From: UBA5429 sp942493315
GTDB lineage: Bacteria; Bacteroidota; Bacteroidia; Bacteroidales; WCHB1-69
Assembly: GCA_942493315.1 (NCBI GenBank)
Contig: OW818690.1
Coordinates: forward strand, 868,001 to 932,000
Reading direction: 5' to 3'
DNA: 64,000 bases
Shown in pieces: positions 6,470 to 15,249 of this stretch. The notes under the pieces were generated by a model that did not search any database, had not been told where the DNA came from, and saw nothing but the letters and a program-made list of their open reading frames with translations. Numbering within the stretch: the first letter of the stretch is position 1; each line of letters begins with the position of its first letter. The translations under genes were made by a program, and so were the position numbers.

Positions 6470-7456
6470 ATGAACCGATTTTTTTTAATCTTCGCCCTCC
6501 TTTTTTGTATCATTTTTGTTCAAGGACAAAAAAATGTAAAAAAGTATTATGAGTATGTAAACAAAGCTGAATTAGCGATTTGCGAATTTAAGTATGAAAA
6601 GGCTTCTCAATATTATGAAAAGGCATTCAATGTTCATACCCCATTCATGTTTGATCTGTATAATGCAGCAAGATTAAACATTAAAATTACCAAAAACTTT
6701 GATTTAGCTTTGAAATATGCCAAGATTCTTCAAGAAAGAAATTTTGGTGGAATTTATTATGCTATTGATACTAGTGATACTTTTAATATTCAACGTTTTA
6801 AAAACATAGAGGATAGCATAAAACCTATGGTCAATAAAAATTTAATGTTGATTTTGGATCAAATGTTGGAGGAGGATCAAAAAGAGGGTACAACACCTCA
6901 GGAACAATATGAAAAATGCAGGGTACATCATACAAATTTTGTAAAATTATTTGAACTTACTGCAGAATATGGTCCATTAACAGAGCAAAAAATCGGATTA
7001 TATGAGTATTCTCCCATTAATATTATTATGGTTCATGCATCACAAAACCAAATGAGTCCTCAGGAATTGATGCTACAAGATGTTTTGAATGGAAATATAA
7101 ATGCGGAGAATTATATGCAATATTTAGATTTATATATTCTAAATTTTGGAGAAAGAACATTATATGGAACCGGTTGGTTTGATATTTTTGTTTCAGATAG
7201 TATACTTTTCATCAATTATCCCGACGATATTGCAAAATGCAATGAAGCTAGAAAAAATTTAAATATTGCTGAAACCTGGGAAGACTACGTAAAAAAAGCA
7301 AAATATCAATTTTTATACGGTAATTTTCAAATGTTAACCATTTCTAAAGGGTTTATGGATGAAGGAAAAGTCAAAATGTTGATGCAGGAGATCGATGAGG
7401 AGCATCAACAGGGGATTTATAAAAGAGAGTATATTATCAGAAAAAAAATTAAATAA
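6470..7456 (+). CDS. Secreted TPR-like protein of cassette B
   Basis: The 328-residue protein has a signal peptide (about residues 1-19, FVQGQ) followed at once by KNVKKYY and a helix-turn-helix TPR-like pair (AELAICEFKYEKASQYYEKAF). The same N-terminal pattern is in the paralogue at 15806, which sits in the same slot of cassette D; the rest of the two proteins is much less alike. No catalytic motif is seen. It probably acts in the periplasm on, or against, the exported peptide, for example in immunity, but this is inference. Confidence 0.78.
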   Translation: MNRFFLIFALLFCIIFVQGQKNVKKYYEYVNKAELAICEFKYEKASQYYEKAFNVHTPFMFDLYNAARLNIKITKNFDLALKYAKILQERNFGGIYYAIDTSDTFNIQRFKNIEDSIKPMVNKNLMLILDQMLEEDQKEGTTPQEQYEKCRVHHTNFVKLFELTAEYGPLTEQKIGLYEYSPINIIMVHASQNQMSPQELMLQDVLNGNINAENYMQYLDLYILNFGERTLYGTGWFDIFVSDSILFINYPDDIAKCNEARKNLNIAETWEDYVKKAKYQFLYGNFQMLTISKGFMDEGKVKMLMQEIDEEHQQGIYKREYIIRKKIK

Positions 7457-7459
7457 CAC

Positions 7460-8299
7460 ATGAAAAATAGGCTCATTATTTTTGTTTTTTCCATTTTCCT
7501 ATTTTTTCTATGCAAAGATCTTTCTGCACAAGACTCCCTATTAATGATACCTATTAAAAATTTAAAAATAGAAATGATCTGCGTGAATGGGGGTGTTTAC
7601 ACCAGAGGTTGTAATCCCGATTCTTTAAATGATAAAGATTGTCCTCCCGGAAACAGACCTGAACATCAGGTTTATGTGGATCCCTTTTATATCAGTAAAT
7701 ATGAAGTAACCCGAGAGTTGTATCTTGTTGTTATGAAAAATGATCCTGCCTATTTTCGATATTCCATGCAATCTCCGATAGAAAGGCTGGATTGGTATCA
7801 AGTTCAAAGATTTATTGATACCCTAAGAAAGATAACCGGATTACCATTTAGACTTCCAACTGAAGCAGAGTGGGAATATGCTGCGAGAGGTGGTATTAAT
7901 CAGGATTTATATATATATTCTGGGAGTGATTCGTTGGATGAAGTAAAATGGCATAGACGTAACACATCAATAAACAGTGTTTATGGGCATAGTATTAATA
8001 ATATTTACGGGAAAACAATGCCTGTAGGCCAAAAAAAATCGAATAGTTTGGGAATCTACGACATGAGTGGTAATGTAGCCGAATGGTGTAGTGACTGGTA
8101 TAGCGATAGCTATTATCAAACAGACACTTTTTTTGTTAATCCGCAAGGCCTCGAAACCGGGGATATAAAAATAGTTAGAGGTGGAAGTTGGGGAGAAATT
8201 GAGTTTAATTCTCGTGTAACATCAAGAAAAGGCATGATTCAATCCGGTTCCCCTTGTGAATATATTTGGGTAGGAATTAGATTAGTAGTCTCTTATTAA
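7460..8299 (+). CDS. Secreted SUMF1 / formylglycine-generating enzyme family protein
   Basis: The 279-residue protein has a signal peptide (about 1-23, ending DLSAQ) and a complete FGE-sulfatase domain: VNGGVYTRG near residue 38, YEVTRELY, LPTEAEWEYAARGG near 130, MSGNVAEWCSDWY near 195, VRGGSW near 227 and VGIRLV at the end. Family members include formylglycine-generating oxidases and many non-enzymatic surface proteins. I do not see the paired active-site Cys of FGE, so catalysis is uncertain. It lies 4 bases after the TPR-like gene and 7 before gwsG. A relative ends at 88 in the broken left cassette. Confidence 0.87.
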   Translation: MKNRLIIFVFSIFLFFLCKDLSAQDSLLMIPIKNLKIEMICVNGGVYTRGCNPDSLNDKDCPPGNRPEHQVYVDPFYISKYEVTRELYLVVMKNDPAYFRYSMQSPIERLDWYQVQRFIDTLRKITGLPFRLPTEAEWEYAARGGINQDLYIYSGSDSLDEVKWHRRNTSINSVYGHSINNIYGKTMPVGQKKSNSLGIYDMSGNVAEWCSDWYSDSYYQTDTFFVNPQGLETGDIKIVRGGSWGEIEFNSRVTSRKGMIQSGSPCEYIWVGIRLVVSY

Positions 8300-8306
8300 T
8301 GAAAAA

Positions 8307-9278
8307 ATGATTTTAATTTTAAGTGAAGTTAGTGATGTCATGACAGATAGTGTCTGTCAATGGCTATTTTTTAAAAATGAAAAGTTTGTAAGGATTAACA
8401 ATGAAGATTTTTATCAATATAAAATTCAAATGTTATCTGATAAAAATATATTTGAATTATTGTTAACAAACAATGATCGTTTATATAAAATTTCAGAATT
8501 TGAAAAGGTATGGTTTAGAAGAGGTAATTTCTATTTCTTAAAACCGGAAATAACACTCTATTCAAATTCAAAAATTCAGGAAAAAATTAAGGAACATATT
8601 GATTATGAAGAACAAACTTTAGTAAATTTCTTATATTCGGTTTTAATGCAAAAACCACATATCAATAATCCTTTACATTATAATTCAAACAAATTAATAA
8701 GTTTAAATACTGCTATTAAATGTGGATTAAAAATTCCCAATACATTAATAACAGATTCAAAAAAAACACTTACCTCTTTTCAAAAAGCAAGCAAATCAAT
8801 TATAACAAAAAATATTCAAGATGTTATTTTAGTCAGAAATATTGATGGATATAGTATAGGTCAATCTACGCAAAAAATCAGAAATTCCGTAAAGAATGAT
8901 TTTTGGTATTCCCTTTTTCAAGAGGAAATTGTTAAAAAATATGAGTTGAGAATTTTCTACTTTATAGGAAACTTCTATACAATGGCCATTTTTCCTAGGA
9001 AAGAAACACTCGATTTCAGAACAGTTGATGTCAATTCCCCTGAATGTTTACGAATGGTTCCGTACAATCTACCTAAAGACATAAAAATTAAAATTAGAAA
9101 ATTCATGAAAGAGATGGAACTGGAATCAGGATCTATTGATATGATTGTTGATACCAATGATCAATTTTACTTTCTTGAAGTGAACCCTGTCGGACAATTT
9201 CATTTTCTGAATAGAATCTGCAACTATTATATTGAAAAAGATATATCTAATTTTTTAAAAGCAAATGATGAAAATTAA
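8307..9278 (+). CDS. gwsG: ATP-grasp peptide maturase, grasp-with-spasm system
   Basis: The 323-residue protein is nearly identical over most of its length to the one at 16839, and its first 19 codons match the fragment at 95. Motifs are VWFRRGNF near residue 66, KYELRIFYF near 212 and FLEVNPVGQF near 290 (Mg/ATP site). It should link side chains of precursor B after leader binding. The last codons overlap the start of a small ORF (ATGATG at 9265). Confidence 0.9.
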   Translation: MILILSEVSDVMTDSVCQWLFFKNEKFVRINNEDFYQYKIQMLSDKNIFELLLTNNDRLYKISEFEKVWFRRGNFYFLKPEITLYSNSKIQEKIKEHIDYEEQTLVNFLYSVLMQKPHINNPLHYNSNKLISLNTAIKCGLKIPNTLITDSKKTLTSFQKASKSIITKNIQDVILVRNIDGYSIGQSTQKIRNSVKNDFWYSLFQEEIVKKYELRIFYFIGNFYTMAIFPRKETLDFRTVDVNSPECLRMVPYNLPKDIKIKIRKFMKEMELESGSIDMIVDTNDQFYFLEVNPVGQFHFLNRICNYYIEKDISNFLKANDEN

Positions 9279-9438
9279 CAATAAAAACAAAAAATACTAT
9301 CCTTATAATTATTCTTTTCTGAAAAATTTGGAGAAAAGCATAGAGTACACTAAATTTTTTAACAAAGGGGAGATTCATTCTATCCAAAATAGTAATTCAA
9401 ATATTTTTCTGTTTTATAAAGTGATCTCCAGATGCTAA
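9265..9438 (+). CDS. Small conserved protein between gwsG and gwsS (cassette B)
   Basis: ATG at 9265 (or 9268) lies inside the gwsG end, and the TAA at 9436-9438 lies inside the gwsS start (ATGCTAA), so both junctions overlap. The 57-residue peptide begins MMKINNKNKKYY and ends LFYKVISRC. It is ~75% alike to the 56-residue product at 17800, with shared PYNYSFL and KFFN motifs, and matches the pattern of the one at 4389. Overlapping starts and stops and preservation in three cassettes support translation. Function unknown. Confidence 0.7.
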   Translation: MMKINNKNKKYYPYNYSFLKNLEKSIEYTKFFNKGEIHSIQNSNSNIFLFYKVISRC

Positions 9439-10550
9439 ACAATAATTATTCATTAGACTTTTATTACCCTCTTTTTTCTTCTTGTATTCCTCATGTTGGT
9501 TTTAATAGAACACTACTTATTGATACAAATCGAAAGCGTGTCCATTATATTCCAAATTCTTTGTTAAAAATCTTACATTTATCAAAGAAAAAATCATTAA
9601 AGGAAATTTTAACCCATTTTTCCAATGAAGAACAGAAGATTATATTAGAATATTTTGAATATCTTATTCAAAATGAATTTGTTACCCCTTTAAAAAAGGA
9701 AGATCTAAAAAGATTTCCACCCATGAGTTTAGAATGGGATTATCCCACTCATTGTTCTAATGCAATCATTGATATTGTAAATGAAGATACTTTTTCAATT
9801 TTTGATGCTATCAAAAAACTGGTTAAAATCAATTGTTTTCATATTCAAGTTAGATTTTTTAAAACAATAGATCTGGATCGTTTTGAAAAAATAATCTCAT
9901 TTTTAAATCATTCGGATATTTACACTTTCAATATTTGTACCAATAAAATTACCGATGATGTTCTTTTTTATAAAAATTGTATTGAATCAAACTGGAAATT
10001 AAGTAAACTGGAAATTTATAATTGGGAAAAGGAATTTGTAGGTATTACAGATGCTATTAATTCTCAAATTTATTTTTATAAAAGAGAATTATCTGACTCA
10101 ACTCAATGTGGAATTGTAGATCCAAAATATTTTTCTCATGAGATAGAGAGTATCACAGAATCGATCCATTTTAATAGTTGTCTTAATCGCAAACTTTGTA
10201 TTGATCAAAATGGGTATGTGAAAAACTGTCCCAGTATGACTCAACATTTTGGGCATATAAGTGAGTGTAATTTAGTGGAAGTGATTCATTCCCAAGTATT
10301 TAAAAAACTTTGGTTTATCAATAAAGACCAGATTGATGTTTGTCAAGATTGTGAATTTAGATATATTTGTCCGGATTGTAGATGTTTTATTCAGGATGAA
10401 AATGATATCTATTCTCAACCGGCAAAATGTAAATATAATCCATATATTTGTAAGTGGGATGGTGAAGAGGATTATATTTCTGTATCTGAATGGAGAACTC
10501 AAAATCCAAAATGGAATAAACGTAAAAAAATGAAAAAAGTTGAAAAGTAA
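9432..10550 (+). CDS. gwsS: SPASM-domain peptide maturase, grasp-with-spasm system
   Basis: The 372-residue protein is almost the same as the one at 17964. Residues 20-80 look like a PqqD-like leader-binding domain. The C-terminal Cys cluster includes SCLNRKLCID…KNCPSM near 250-270, VCQDCEFRYICPDCRCF near 303-320 and KCKYNPYICKWDG near 333. There is no CX3CX2C motif, so it is not a standard radical SAM enzyme by itself. It would act with the gwsG product on precursor B. A truncated transporter start overlaps its stop. Confidence 0.9.
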   Translation: MLNNNYSLDFYYPLFSSCIPHVGFNRTLLIDTNRKRVHYIPNSLLKILHLSKKKSLKEILTHFSNEEQKIILEYFEYLIQNEFVTPLKKEDLKRFPPMSLEWDYPTHCSNAIIDIVNEDTFSIFDAIKKLVKINCFHIQVRFFKTIDLDRFEKIISFLNHSDIYTFNICTNKITDDVLFYKNCIESNWKLSKLEIYNWEKEFVGITDAINSQIYFYKRELSDSTQCGIVDPKYFSHEIESITESIHFNSCLNRKLCIDQNGYVKNCPSMTQHFGHISECNLVEVIHSQVFKKLWFINKDQIDVCQDCEFRYICPDCRCFIQDENDIYSQPAKCKYNPYICKWDGEEDYISVSEWRTQNPKWNKRKKMKKVEK

Positions 10551-10587
10551 CCCATTCCCCTTCTACAAACAACACGACGCTATGGAA
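10540..10587 (+). pseudogene. Truncated start of the peptidase-ABC transporter gene (after cassette B)
   Basis: From the TTG at 10540, overlapping the gwsS end, the frame reads …SNPFPFYKQHDAM and then enters the repeat at ATGG (10582-10585). The match to the transporter is residues ~3-14; the codon for the catalytic Cys is never reached. The frame stays open to 10764 through the repeat, but this is chance. Confidence 0.82.
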
Positions 10588-10832
10588 ATCGACCATTTTC
10601 TCCCATTTCCTTCCAAAATCCTCCGAAAAATGGAACAGGGAAATCGAAAATTTGGGTTTTTTATTGTTTTTTTGAATTTTTTCATCGATAAGGAGCGCAT
10701 GATTTTATGTCAAAAATGTATCAAATTCGCAGAAAATGATAGAAAATTGGGGTTGAAATGTTAAATCTTTAGTTAATAAATGTTAAAAATGGGGGGGTGG
10801 TAAACAGGTATATTTTTGAATGTTTTTTTCTA

Positions 10833-10840
10833 TAAATTTG
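10833..10840 (+). promoter_or_regulatory. Promoter of cassette C (-7 element)
   Basis: TAAATTTG within TATAAATTTGCA, same as in the other cassettes; the leader to the precursor ATG at 11224 is ~375 nt, the longest of the five. Confidence 0.7.
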
Positions 10841-10926
10841 CATCACAACATTGTTAAAATTTAAGTGAGAAATTAAAATTATAATCTATGATTCAATTTT
10901 TGTGTAAGACCAATTTAAGCTAAATA

Positions 10927-11038
10927 GCCTCTGTCATAAAACTACTGTGCTGCTGCTGACAGGAGGCGAGAACCAGGTGCACCGCAGGGAATGGCATGTG
11001 TCTGCAAAAACGTATAACCAAACCCTGCTTCCGGCACC
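10927..11038 (+). ncRNA. Structured leader RNA, copy C, shared 5' half
   Basis: The GCCTCTGTCA / TGACAGGAGGC helix, the GGTGC / GCACC helix and the GCAGGG / CCCTGC helix are all present and identical to copy E. The 3' hairpin and the closing TCGC strand of the other copies are replaced by another sequence. Confidence 0.65.
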
Positions 11039-11200
11039 GAGGCATAAAACGAGAAAGACTTGATTTTATTATAAGAGATGTTTGTATCTTATAGCACAGG
11101 GCAAAGTTGAGACAAAAATGTCAGAAAATCATTTCTGTTGCCAATTACAAACCGAAAGTGTTAAGCAAAGTGCTAACTCCCCTGCGAAAGAGGAAACGTT
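11039..11200 (+). ncRNA. Alternative 3' leader segment of cassette C with own helices
   Basis: GGCAA (11100-11104) pairs with TTGCC (11138-11142) and encloses two small hairpins, GACA/TGTC (11111-11122) and AGAAA/TTTCT (11123-11136), giving a three-way junction. GTTAAGC (11160-11166) can pair with GCTAAC (11172-11177). It is found only in this cassette; I do not recognise it as a known riboswitch. Confidence 0.45.
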
Positions 11201-11223
11201 TTATAATTTAAAAAAAATTAAAC

Positions 11224-11469
11224 ATGAAAATTATTAATGAAATTGAAAAAAGTAGATTAAATGAAATTACTGGCGGTGTAGACGTTGGAGAAAACTGTAG
11301 TGTAACTGTTACATATAGATCATGTGCCAGTTTAGGTAATAACAACTTTGAAGTGACAGAATGTCTCATTAAGCTTTCTTGTCCCTCTTCTTACTTTTGT
11401 TGTGATGGACCTAATCAATTCGCATCTTGCACTACTCCCTCTAACACTAATTATATAAGAAGGGTTTAA
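11224..11469 (+). CDS. Cys-rich RiPP precursor peptide C, GG-leader
   Basis: An 81-residue peptide. The short leader (MKIINEIEKSRLNEITGG) has its double glycine at residues 17-18. The core carries seven Cys (ENCS, YRSCAS, VTECL, KLSCP, YFCCD, FASC). A Cys-rich core next to a canonical radical SAM/SPASM enzyme suggests thioether links (sacti- or ranthipeptide-like), but disulfides are equally possible. The ATP-grasp genes of cassettes A, B and D are absent here. Confidence 0.83.
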   Translation: MKIINEIEKSRLNEITGGVDVGENCSVTVTYRSCASLGNNNFEVTECLIKLSCPSSYFCCDGPNQFASCTTPSNTNYIRRV

Positions 11470-11553
11470 GCCGAATTTTCATAAATTAATAATAAAAGTG
11501 TCAAGGAGAGTTTTTTAAAACACTCTCTTTGGCACTCAATAAAAAATACCACA

Positions 11554-12990
11554 ATGAATTGCTTTATTAAACCACTTTGTATTTTTTTTGTAGCCCTAAT
11601 ATTTGCTAATGTTGCTTTAGCCCAACCTAAAGGAAACATAGACGAACGATTTGAACTAACAAGTATCGTATTTCGATTGACCGATGATGTTGCTTTTGTA
11701 CATTCTAATCCTGAAAAATATATTGCTGACATAGACGACTATTTTATCAAGTACAAGAATCATGAGTTGATAACATTTATCAAGAAAACGATGTATTCAA
11801 AAAGCATTTTAGACATCTCATTACCCATGTATTTTGCGGCAGATATTCAGATTACATCTAAAGGTATCGTGTGGACAGACGAATGGACTACGACTTTTGA
11901 GTTGTATGATACACTTCCGGACAACAAAATATGGAATAAAAAAGAGATGAATGAATATTTGCGTTTATTGAACAAATTCTATAAGGATTCCAAATTTCAT
12001 CAATTTTATCTTGCGCATAAGTCTTTTTATGAAACAGTAGAAATCGCTTTCTCTTCCATAGTTACTAAGATTGACACTACATGGTTCTTTAACTTTTTTG
12101 GGTCACCATTTGAGTTAGACAATATATGGTTGGTTCCTGCGAACGGATATTTTAACTTTTCTATCAACCGTATTGATCGTAACGGTAAGGACCATCATAA
12201 TTGTGCTATATCAGGGGTGATGGAAGACTCCTTAGGAAATCCTTATTTCCATGACCACACGTTTCAAACACTTATTCACGAAATATGTCACAACTACAAT
12301 AATCCTATTTGTATGCGACACGAAGCCGAATTTCAATCTGTTTGCGACACGTTGTACACATTTGTCAAAGAAATACTAATCAAAGAGTATTACGGAAATC
12401 CGGGAGCAATTATGTATGAAGGTTTCAATAAATTGTGCGAGTTTGCCTATTATAAGAGCCATCAGATATACTGTGATAGCATATTACATGAAATGGCCTT
12501 GTTTCAGATATATAAGGGGTTTTTCTGGTTCGAAGATATGCAACGATATTTGGATGTGTTTTTCCAAAACAGAGAACAATTTAAAACTTTTGAGCATTTC
12601 TTTCCATCACTCAAACTTTTCTTGAATAGAACCGTTGACTTAATGGAACACTATTATTGTCCTAAGTATGATTTAATCAGACCACGGGTAGTTGCAACCT
12701 ATCCTGGTTACAATGGTGTAGTCGATACCACTTTAAAATTCATTATGATTCAATTCTCAAAACCGATGCAAAAAGTTGATGTGAGATGGAGCGTTGATGA
12801 CCCTGAAGTTACTCCACTTCCTTATAAAGGGGGTAGAACATACTGGGTTAATGATTACCTCTATGTAGTTTCTTGGAGTGAGAATCTGAAACCCAATACT
12901 AAATATGGATTCAGAGTAATCGAAGATTTTGCAGATGCTGTGGATTATTACAGCTCAATACCTTACAATTTGATTTTTGAAACGAAATAA
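11554..12990 (+). CDS. Secreted DUF4932-like zinc metallopeptidase-type protein
   Basis: The 478-residue protein has a signal peptide (about 1-23, VALAQ) and a predicted metal site: LIHEICHNYNNP near residue 247 (HExxH form HEICH) followed by a conserved glutamate region around EAEFQSVCD near 266. A C-terminal segment (residues ~395-478) resembles an Ig-like SbsA/BIG domain (VDTTLKFIMIQFSKPM…). Relatives are known as DUF4932. It stands between precursor C and its radical SAM enzyme, so it may trim or guard against the peptide in the periplasm; this is inference. Confidence 0.8.
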   Translation: MNCFIKPLCIFFVALIFANVALAQPKGNIDERFELTSIVFRLTDDVAFVHSNPEKYIADIDDYFIKYKNHELITFIKKTMYSKSILDISLPMYFAADIQITSKGIVWTDEWTTTFELYDTLPDNKIWNKKEMNEYLRLLNKFYKDSKFHQFYLAHKSFYETVEIAFSSIVTKIDTTWFFNFFGSPFELDNIWLVPANGYFNFSINRIDRNGKDHHNCAISGVMEDSLGNPYFHDHTFQTLIHEICHNYNNPICMRHEAEFQSVCDTLYTFVKEILIKEYYGNPGAIMYEGFNKLCEFAYYKSHQIYCDSILHEMALFQIYKGFFWFEDMQRYLDVFFQNREQFKTFEHFFPSLKLFLNRTVDLMEHYYCPKYDLIRPRVVATYPGYNGVVDTTLKFIMIQFSKPMQKVDVRWSVDDPEVTPLPYKGGRTYWVNDYLYVVSWSENLKPNTKYGFRVIEDFADAVDYYSSIPYNLIFETK

Positions 12991-12996
12991 AAAAAT

Positions 12997-14337
12997 ATGA
13001 AAAATAATACAAAACTAAAAGTATCACGATACACTTTCCCTATAGAAAAAGATAATAGATTCTACCTATACAACACAATGTCAAATGCACTTCTTGAGGT
13101 TGACAAAGAACTATATATGCTATTATGCCATCATAAGACAAATAATGATTATTTTAAATATTCTACTGAAGATGATATTATTTTATCTTTGATGGATGCC
13201 AAATATATCACAGAAAATGATGAAGACGATTTTTTGATATACAAATCCGTCATTTCTTCGTTGAGGAATGAAAGACATTGTGCAATCCTTACGATTGCAC
13301 CTACAATGGACTGTTGTTTCAATTGTTATTACTGTTTTGAAAAATCCAAACGACCTGCCTATATGTCTGAAAATGTGATGAATGGTATTACAAAGTATGT
13401 AGGAAACATTGAAAATCTCAAGATACTCAAACTGACTTGGTTTGGTGGAGAACCGTTAATGGCTGTACCAGAAATGGAACGTTTATACAGAAAATTGCGC
13501 AGAAAATTGAAAGGTGTTACCTTTTATTCCAATATTATTACCACGGGTTTTCATTTGACAGAAAACAACATCGTAGCACTACAACGAATGAAAGTAACAG
13601 ATATACAGATTACTTTGGACGGACAAAAAGAAACTCACAACAAAATCAAATTTACCGAAGGATGTGACGATGCGTTTTCCACCGTTTTAAATAATATTGA
13701 GAAGACATGTGAGTTGGCTCCTGAAATACATATTGTTATCAGAACAAATTTGACTAAACCCAATGCCAACGAATACCAAGAATTGCAAAAAATGGTTTTG
13801 CAACGTTTTGTTGGGAAGAATGTGGCAATAGCACCAGCTTTTGTAATGGATCGTAGCGATTGCGGAAAAGTTCACGATTCCAATATGTTTACGACCAAGG
13901 AATATCCGGAATATATCTTGGAATTGTCAGAAAAAGGAGTAGATTCACCACACGTCAGGTATCCGGCAAAACAAATAACCGAATGTGCTATTCGAAATAT
14001 GTATTCGTTATCTTTTGACCCTGAAGGCAATGTTTATAAATGTTGGGAACACATTGGAGAAACAAAATATGCAGTAGGACGGATCTCCCCAAAAGGACAT
14101 ATAGAAAATATAGACAACACTCTGTTAAATCGACAGCTTTATGGGGCTGACCCATTAGAAGATTCTCATTGCAGAATATGTCCATATCTTCCTATTTGCT
14201 CTGGTGGATGTCCCATTCAACGTATCGAAAATGCCTTTAATAATGGTAAAAACACCTGCTGCACTTACTATAAAGGACATATTGATGAATTTATTCTTGA
14301 ACATATTAATAGAAAAGAAGCAATGAACCGCAATTGA
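12997..14337 (+). CDS. Radical SAM/SPASM peptide maturase of cassette C
   Basis: The 446-residue enzyme has an N-terminal leader-binding-like segment (residues 1-85), a radical SAM core with CX3CX2C at C106, C110 and C113 (DCCFNCYYC), the GGEP motif (WFGGEPLM) near 148, and a SPASM region with CAIRN…KCWEH near 330-350 and CRICPYLPICSGGCP near 392-406. It should bind one SAM-cleaving and up to two auxiliary iron-sulfur clusters and form C-centred bonds, probably Cys thioethers, in precursor C. Its TGA is overlapped by the ATG of a decayed transporter start. Confidence 0.92.
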   Translation: MKNNTKLKVSRYTFPIEKDNRFYLYNTMSNALLEVDKELYMLLCHHKTNNDYFKYSTEDDIILSLMDAKYITENDEDDFLIYKSVISSLRNERHCAILTIAPTMDCCFNCYYCFEKSKRPAYMSENVMNGITKYVGNIENLKILKLTWFGGEPLMAVPEMERLYRKLRRKLKGVTFYSNIITTGFHLTENNIVALQRMKVTDIQITLDGQKETHNKIKFTEGCDDAFSTVLNNIEKTCELAPEIHIVIRTNLTKPNANEYQELQKMVLQRFVGKNVAIAPAFVMDRSDCGKVHDSNMFTTKEYPEYILELSEKGVDSPHVRYPAKQITECAIRNMYSLSFDPEGNVYKCWEHIGETKYAVGRISPKGHIENIDNTLLNRQLYGADPLEDSHCRICPYLPICSGGCPIQRIENAFNNGKNTCCTYYKGHIDEFILEHINRKEAMNRN

Positions 14338-14432
14338 TGTCTGAAAATTTTTCTCACTACACCTAGTTTGATATAATGGATTGCGGTCCGACATACCTCT
14401 GTATGATTGTCAAAACGCCTATAGTTATCTAA
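14337..14432 (+). pseudogene. Decayed start of a peptidase-ABC transporter gene (after cassette C)
   Basis: From ATG 14337, overlapping the radical SAM stop as TGATG, the frame reads MSENFSHYT, stop, FDIMDCGPTYLCMI. This lines up one for one with the intact transporter start (MFSNFPFYKQHDSMDCGATCLRMI). The oxyanion Gln codon (position 10) has become TAG, but the catalytic Cys codon (14382-14384) is still present. Similarity ends near 14410. It is longer and more degraded than the other four truncated starts, so it is probably an older event or a different transporter lineage. Confidence 0.8.
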
Positions 14433-14539
14433 ATGCTCGTTCTATTTGACTTAATTCACTATAATGTTGATAAACATCTTTTGCAGACAACGTCGTGTTC
14501 GTTATGTAACCTTTTAATCCAACCAATTTTGTAAGCCTA
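14433..14539. other. Unrecognised scar between two gene fragments
   Basis: The ~107 bases between the decayed transporter start and the SPASM gene fragment match nothing else I can see in the window. No inverted ends or target duplications are visible. Confidence 0.4.
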
Positions 14540-14875
14540 TATTATGGTAATATTAGAGATACAAAACTAAAAGAAGTCATTTCCAATCCTGAATTTCAAG
14601 AACTTTGGACGATTTCTAAAGATCAGATCGATGTTTGCAAAGATTGTGAATTTCGGCATATATGTATGGATTGTAGTGCATTTATCAAGGATCCTGAAAA
14701 TATTTATTCTCAACCAGCAAAATGTTCTTATAACCCCTACATCTGCAAATGGGATGGGCAGGATGGCTATGTGCCGGTTGAAGAATGTGGAACATATACT
14801 AGAGAGACCGGATTTGTTCCTGATATCGAAAAAATTAACGCATTAGATAAACTAATCTGGGGCGAAGATGACTAA
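14540..14875 (+). pseudogene. 3' fragment of a SPASM maturase gene (gwsS)
   Basis: The frame ending at the TAA 14873-14875 encodes ~111 residues beginning YYGNIRDTKLKEV. Its first part resembles the B and D proteins (HFGHISECNLEEVI), and from KDQIDVCKDCEF on it is nearly identical to the end of the cassette A protein (…LIWGEDD). There is no start codon region and the leader-binding part is missing; a stop at 14507-14509 precedes it. It seems to be the right-hand remnant of a lost grasp-with-spasm cassette. Confidence 0.88.
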
Positions 14876-14990
14876 CCCATTCCCCTTCTACAAACAACAC
14901 GACGCCATGGCATCGTTCATTTACTCCCATTTTCTTCCAAAATCCTCCGAAAAATGGAACAGGGAAATCGAAAATTTGGGTTTTTTATAG
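14868..14990 (+). pseudogene. Truncated start of the peptidase-ABC transporter gene (before cassette D)
   Basis: ATG at 14868 overlaps the end of the SPASM fragment and encodes MTNPFPFYKQHDAM. At ATGG (14907-14910) the frame enters repeat copy D and stops at 14988-14990. This has the same breakpoint as the starts at 5650, 10540 and 19072. Confidence 0.85.
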
Positions 14991-15154
14991 TTATTTTGAA
15001 TTTTTTCGTCGATAAAAAATGGTTCATTTTTGTCATAAATATGGGGTTTTTTGCACAATATTATAAAAAAGTGGCATTGAAATGTTCTTTTAATGTAAAA
15101 ATGTTAAAAACAAAATTTTTGAACAATTGGTGAATTTTATATTCGTTTTTTCTA

Positions 15155-15162
15155 TAAATTTG
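15155..15162 (+). promoter_or_regulatory. Promoter of cassette D (-7 element)
   Basis: TAAATTTG in TATAAATTTGCA is conserved although the bases upstream differ from the other copies; only this element and downstream bases are shared. Confidence 0.68.
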
Positions 15163-15249
15163 CATCGCAACATTGTTAAGATTTAAGTGAGAAATTAAAA
15201 ATAATAATCTATGATTCCATTATTGTGTAAGACCAATTTAAGCTAAATA

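Larger units (their letters stand above)
10582..11038 (+). repeat. Cassette repeat copy C
   Basis: It starts at the ATGG of the truncated transporter and follows copy E closely through the GGGGGGG run, promoter and first half of the leader RNA up to CCGGCACC (11031-11038). There it leaves the shared sequence and a different 3' leader follows. Confidence 0.88.

Noticed and set aside
10540..10764. 74-codon frame starting with the transporter-like NPFPFYKQHD
   Set aside because: Only the first ~15 codons match the transporter; the rest is the cassette repeat read through by chance, and the same repeat is closed by stops in copies B and D. Kept only as a truncated gene.
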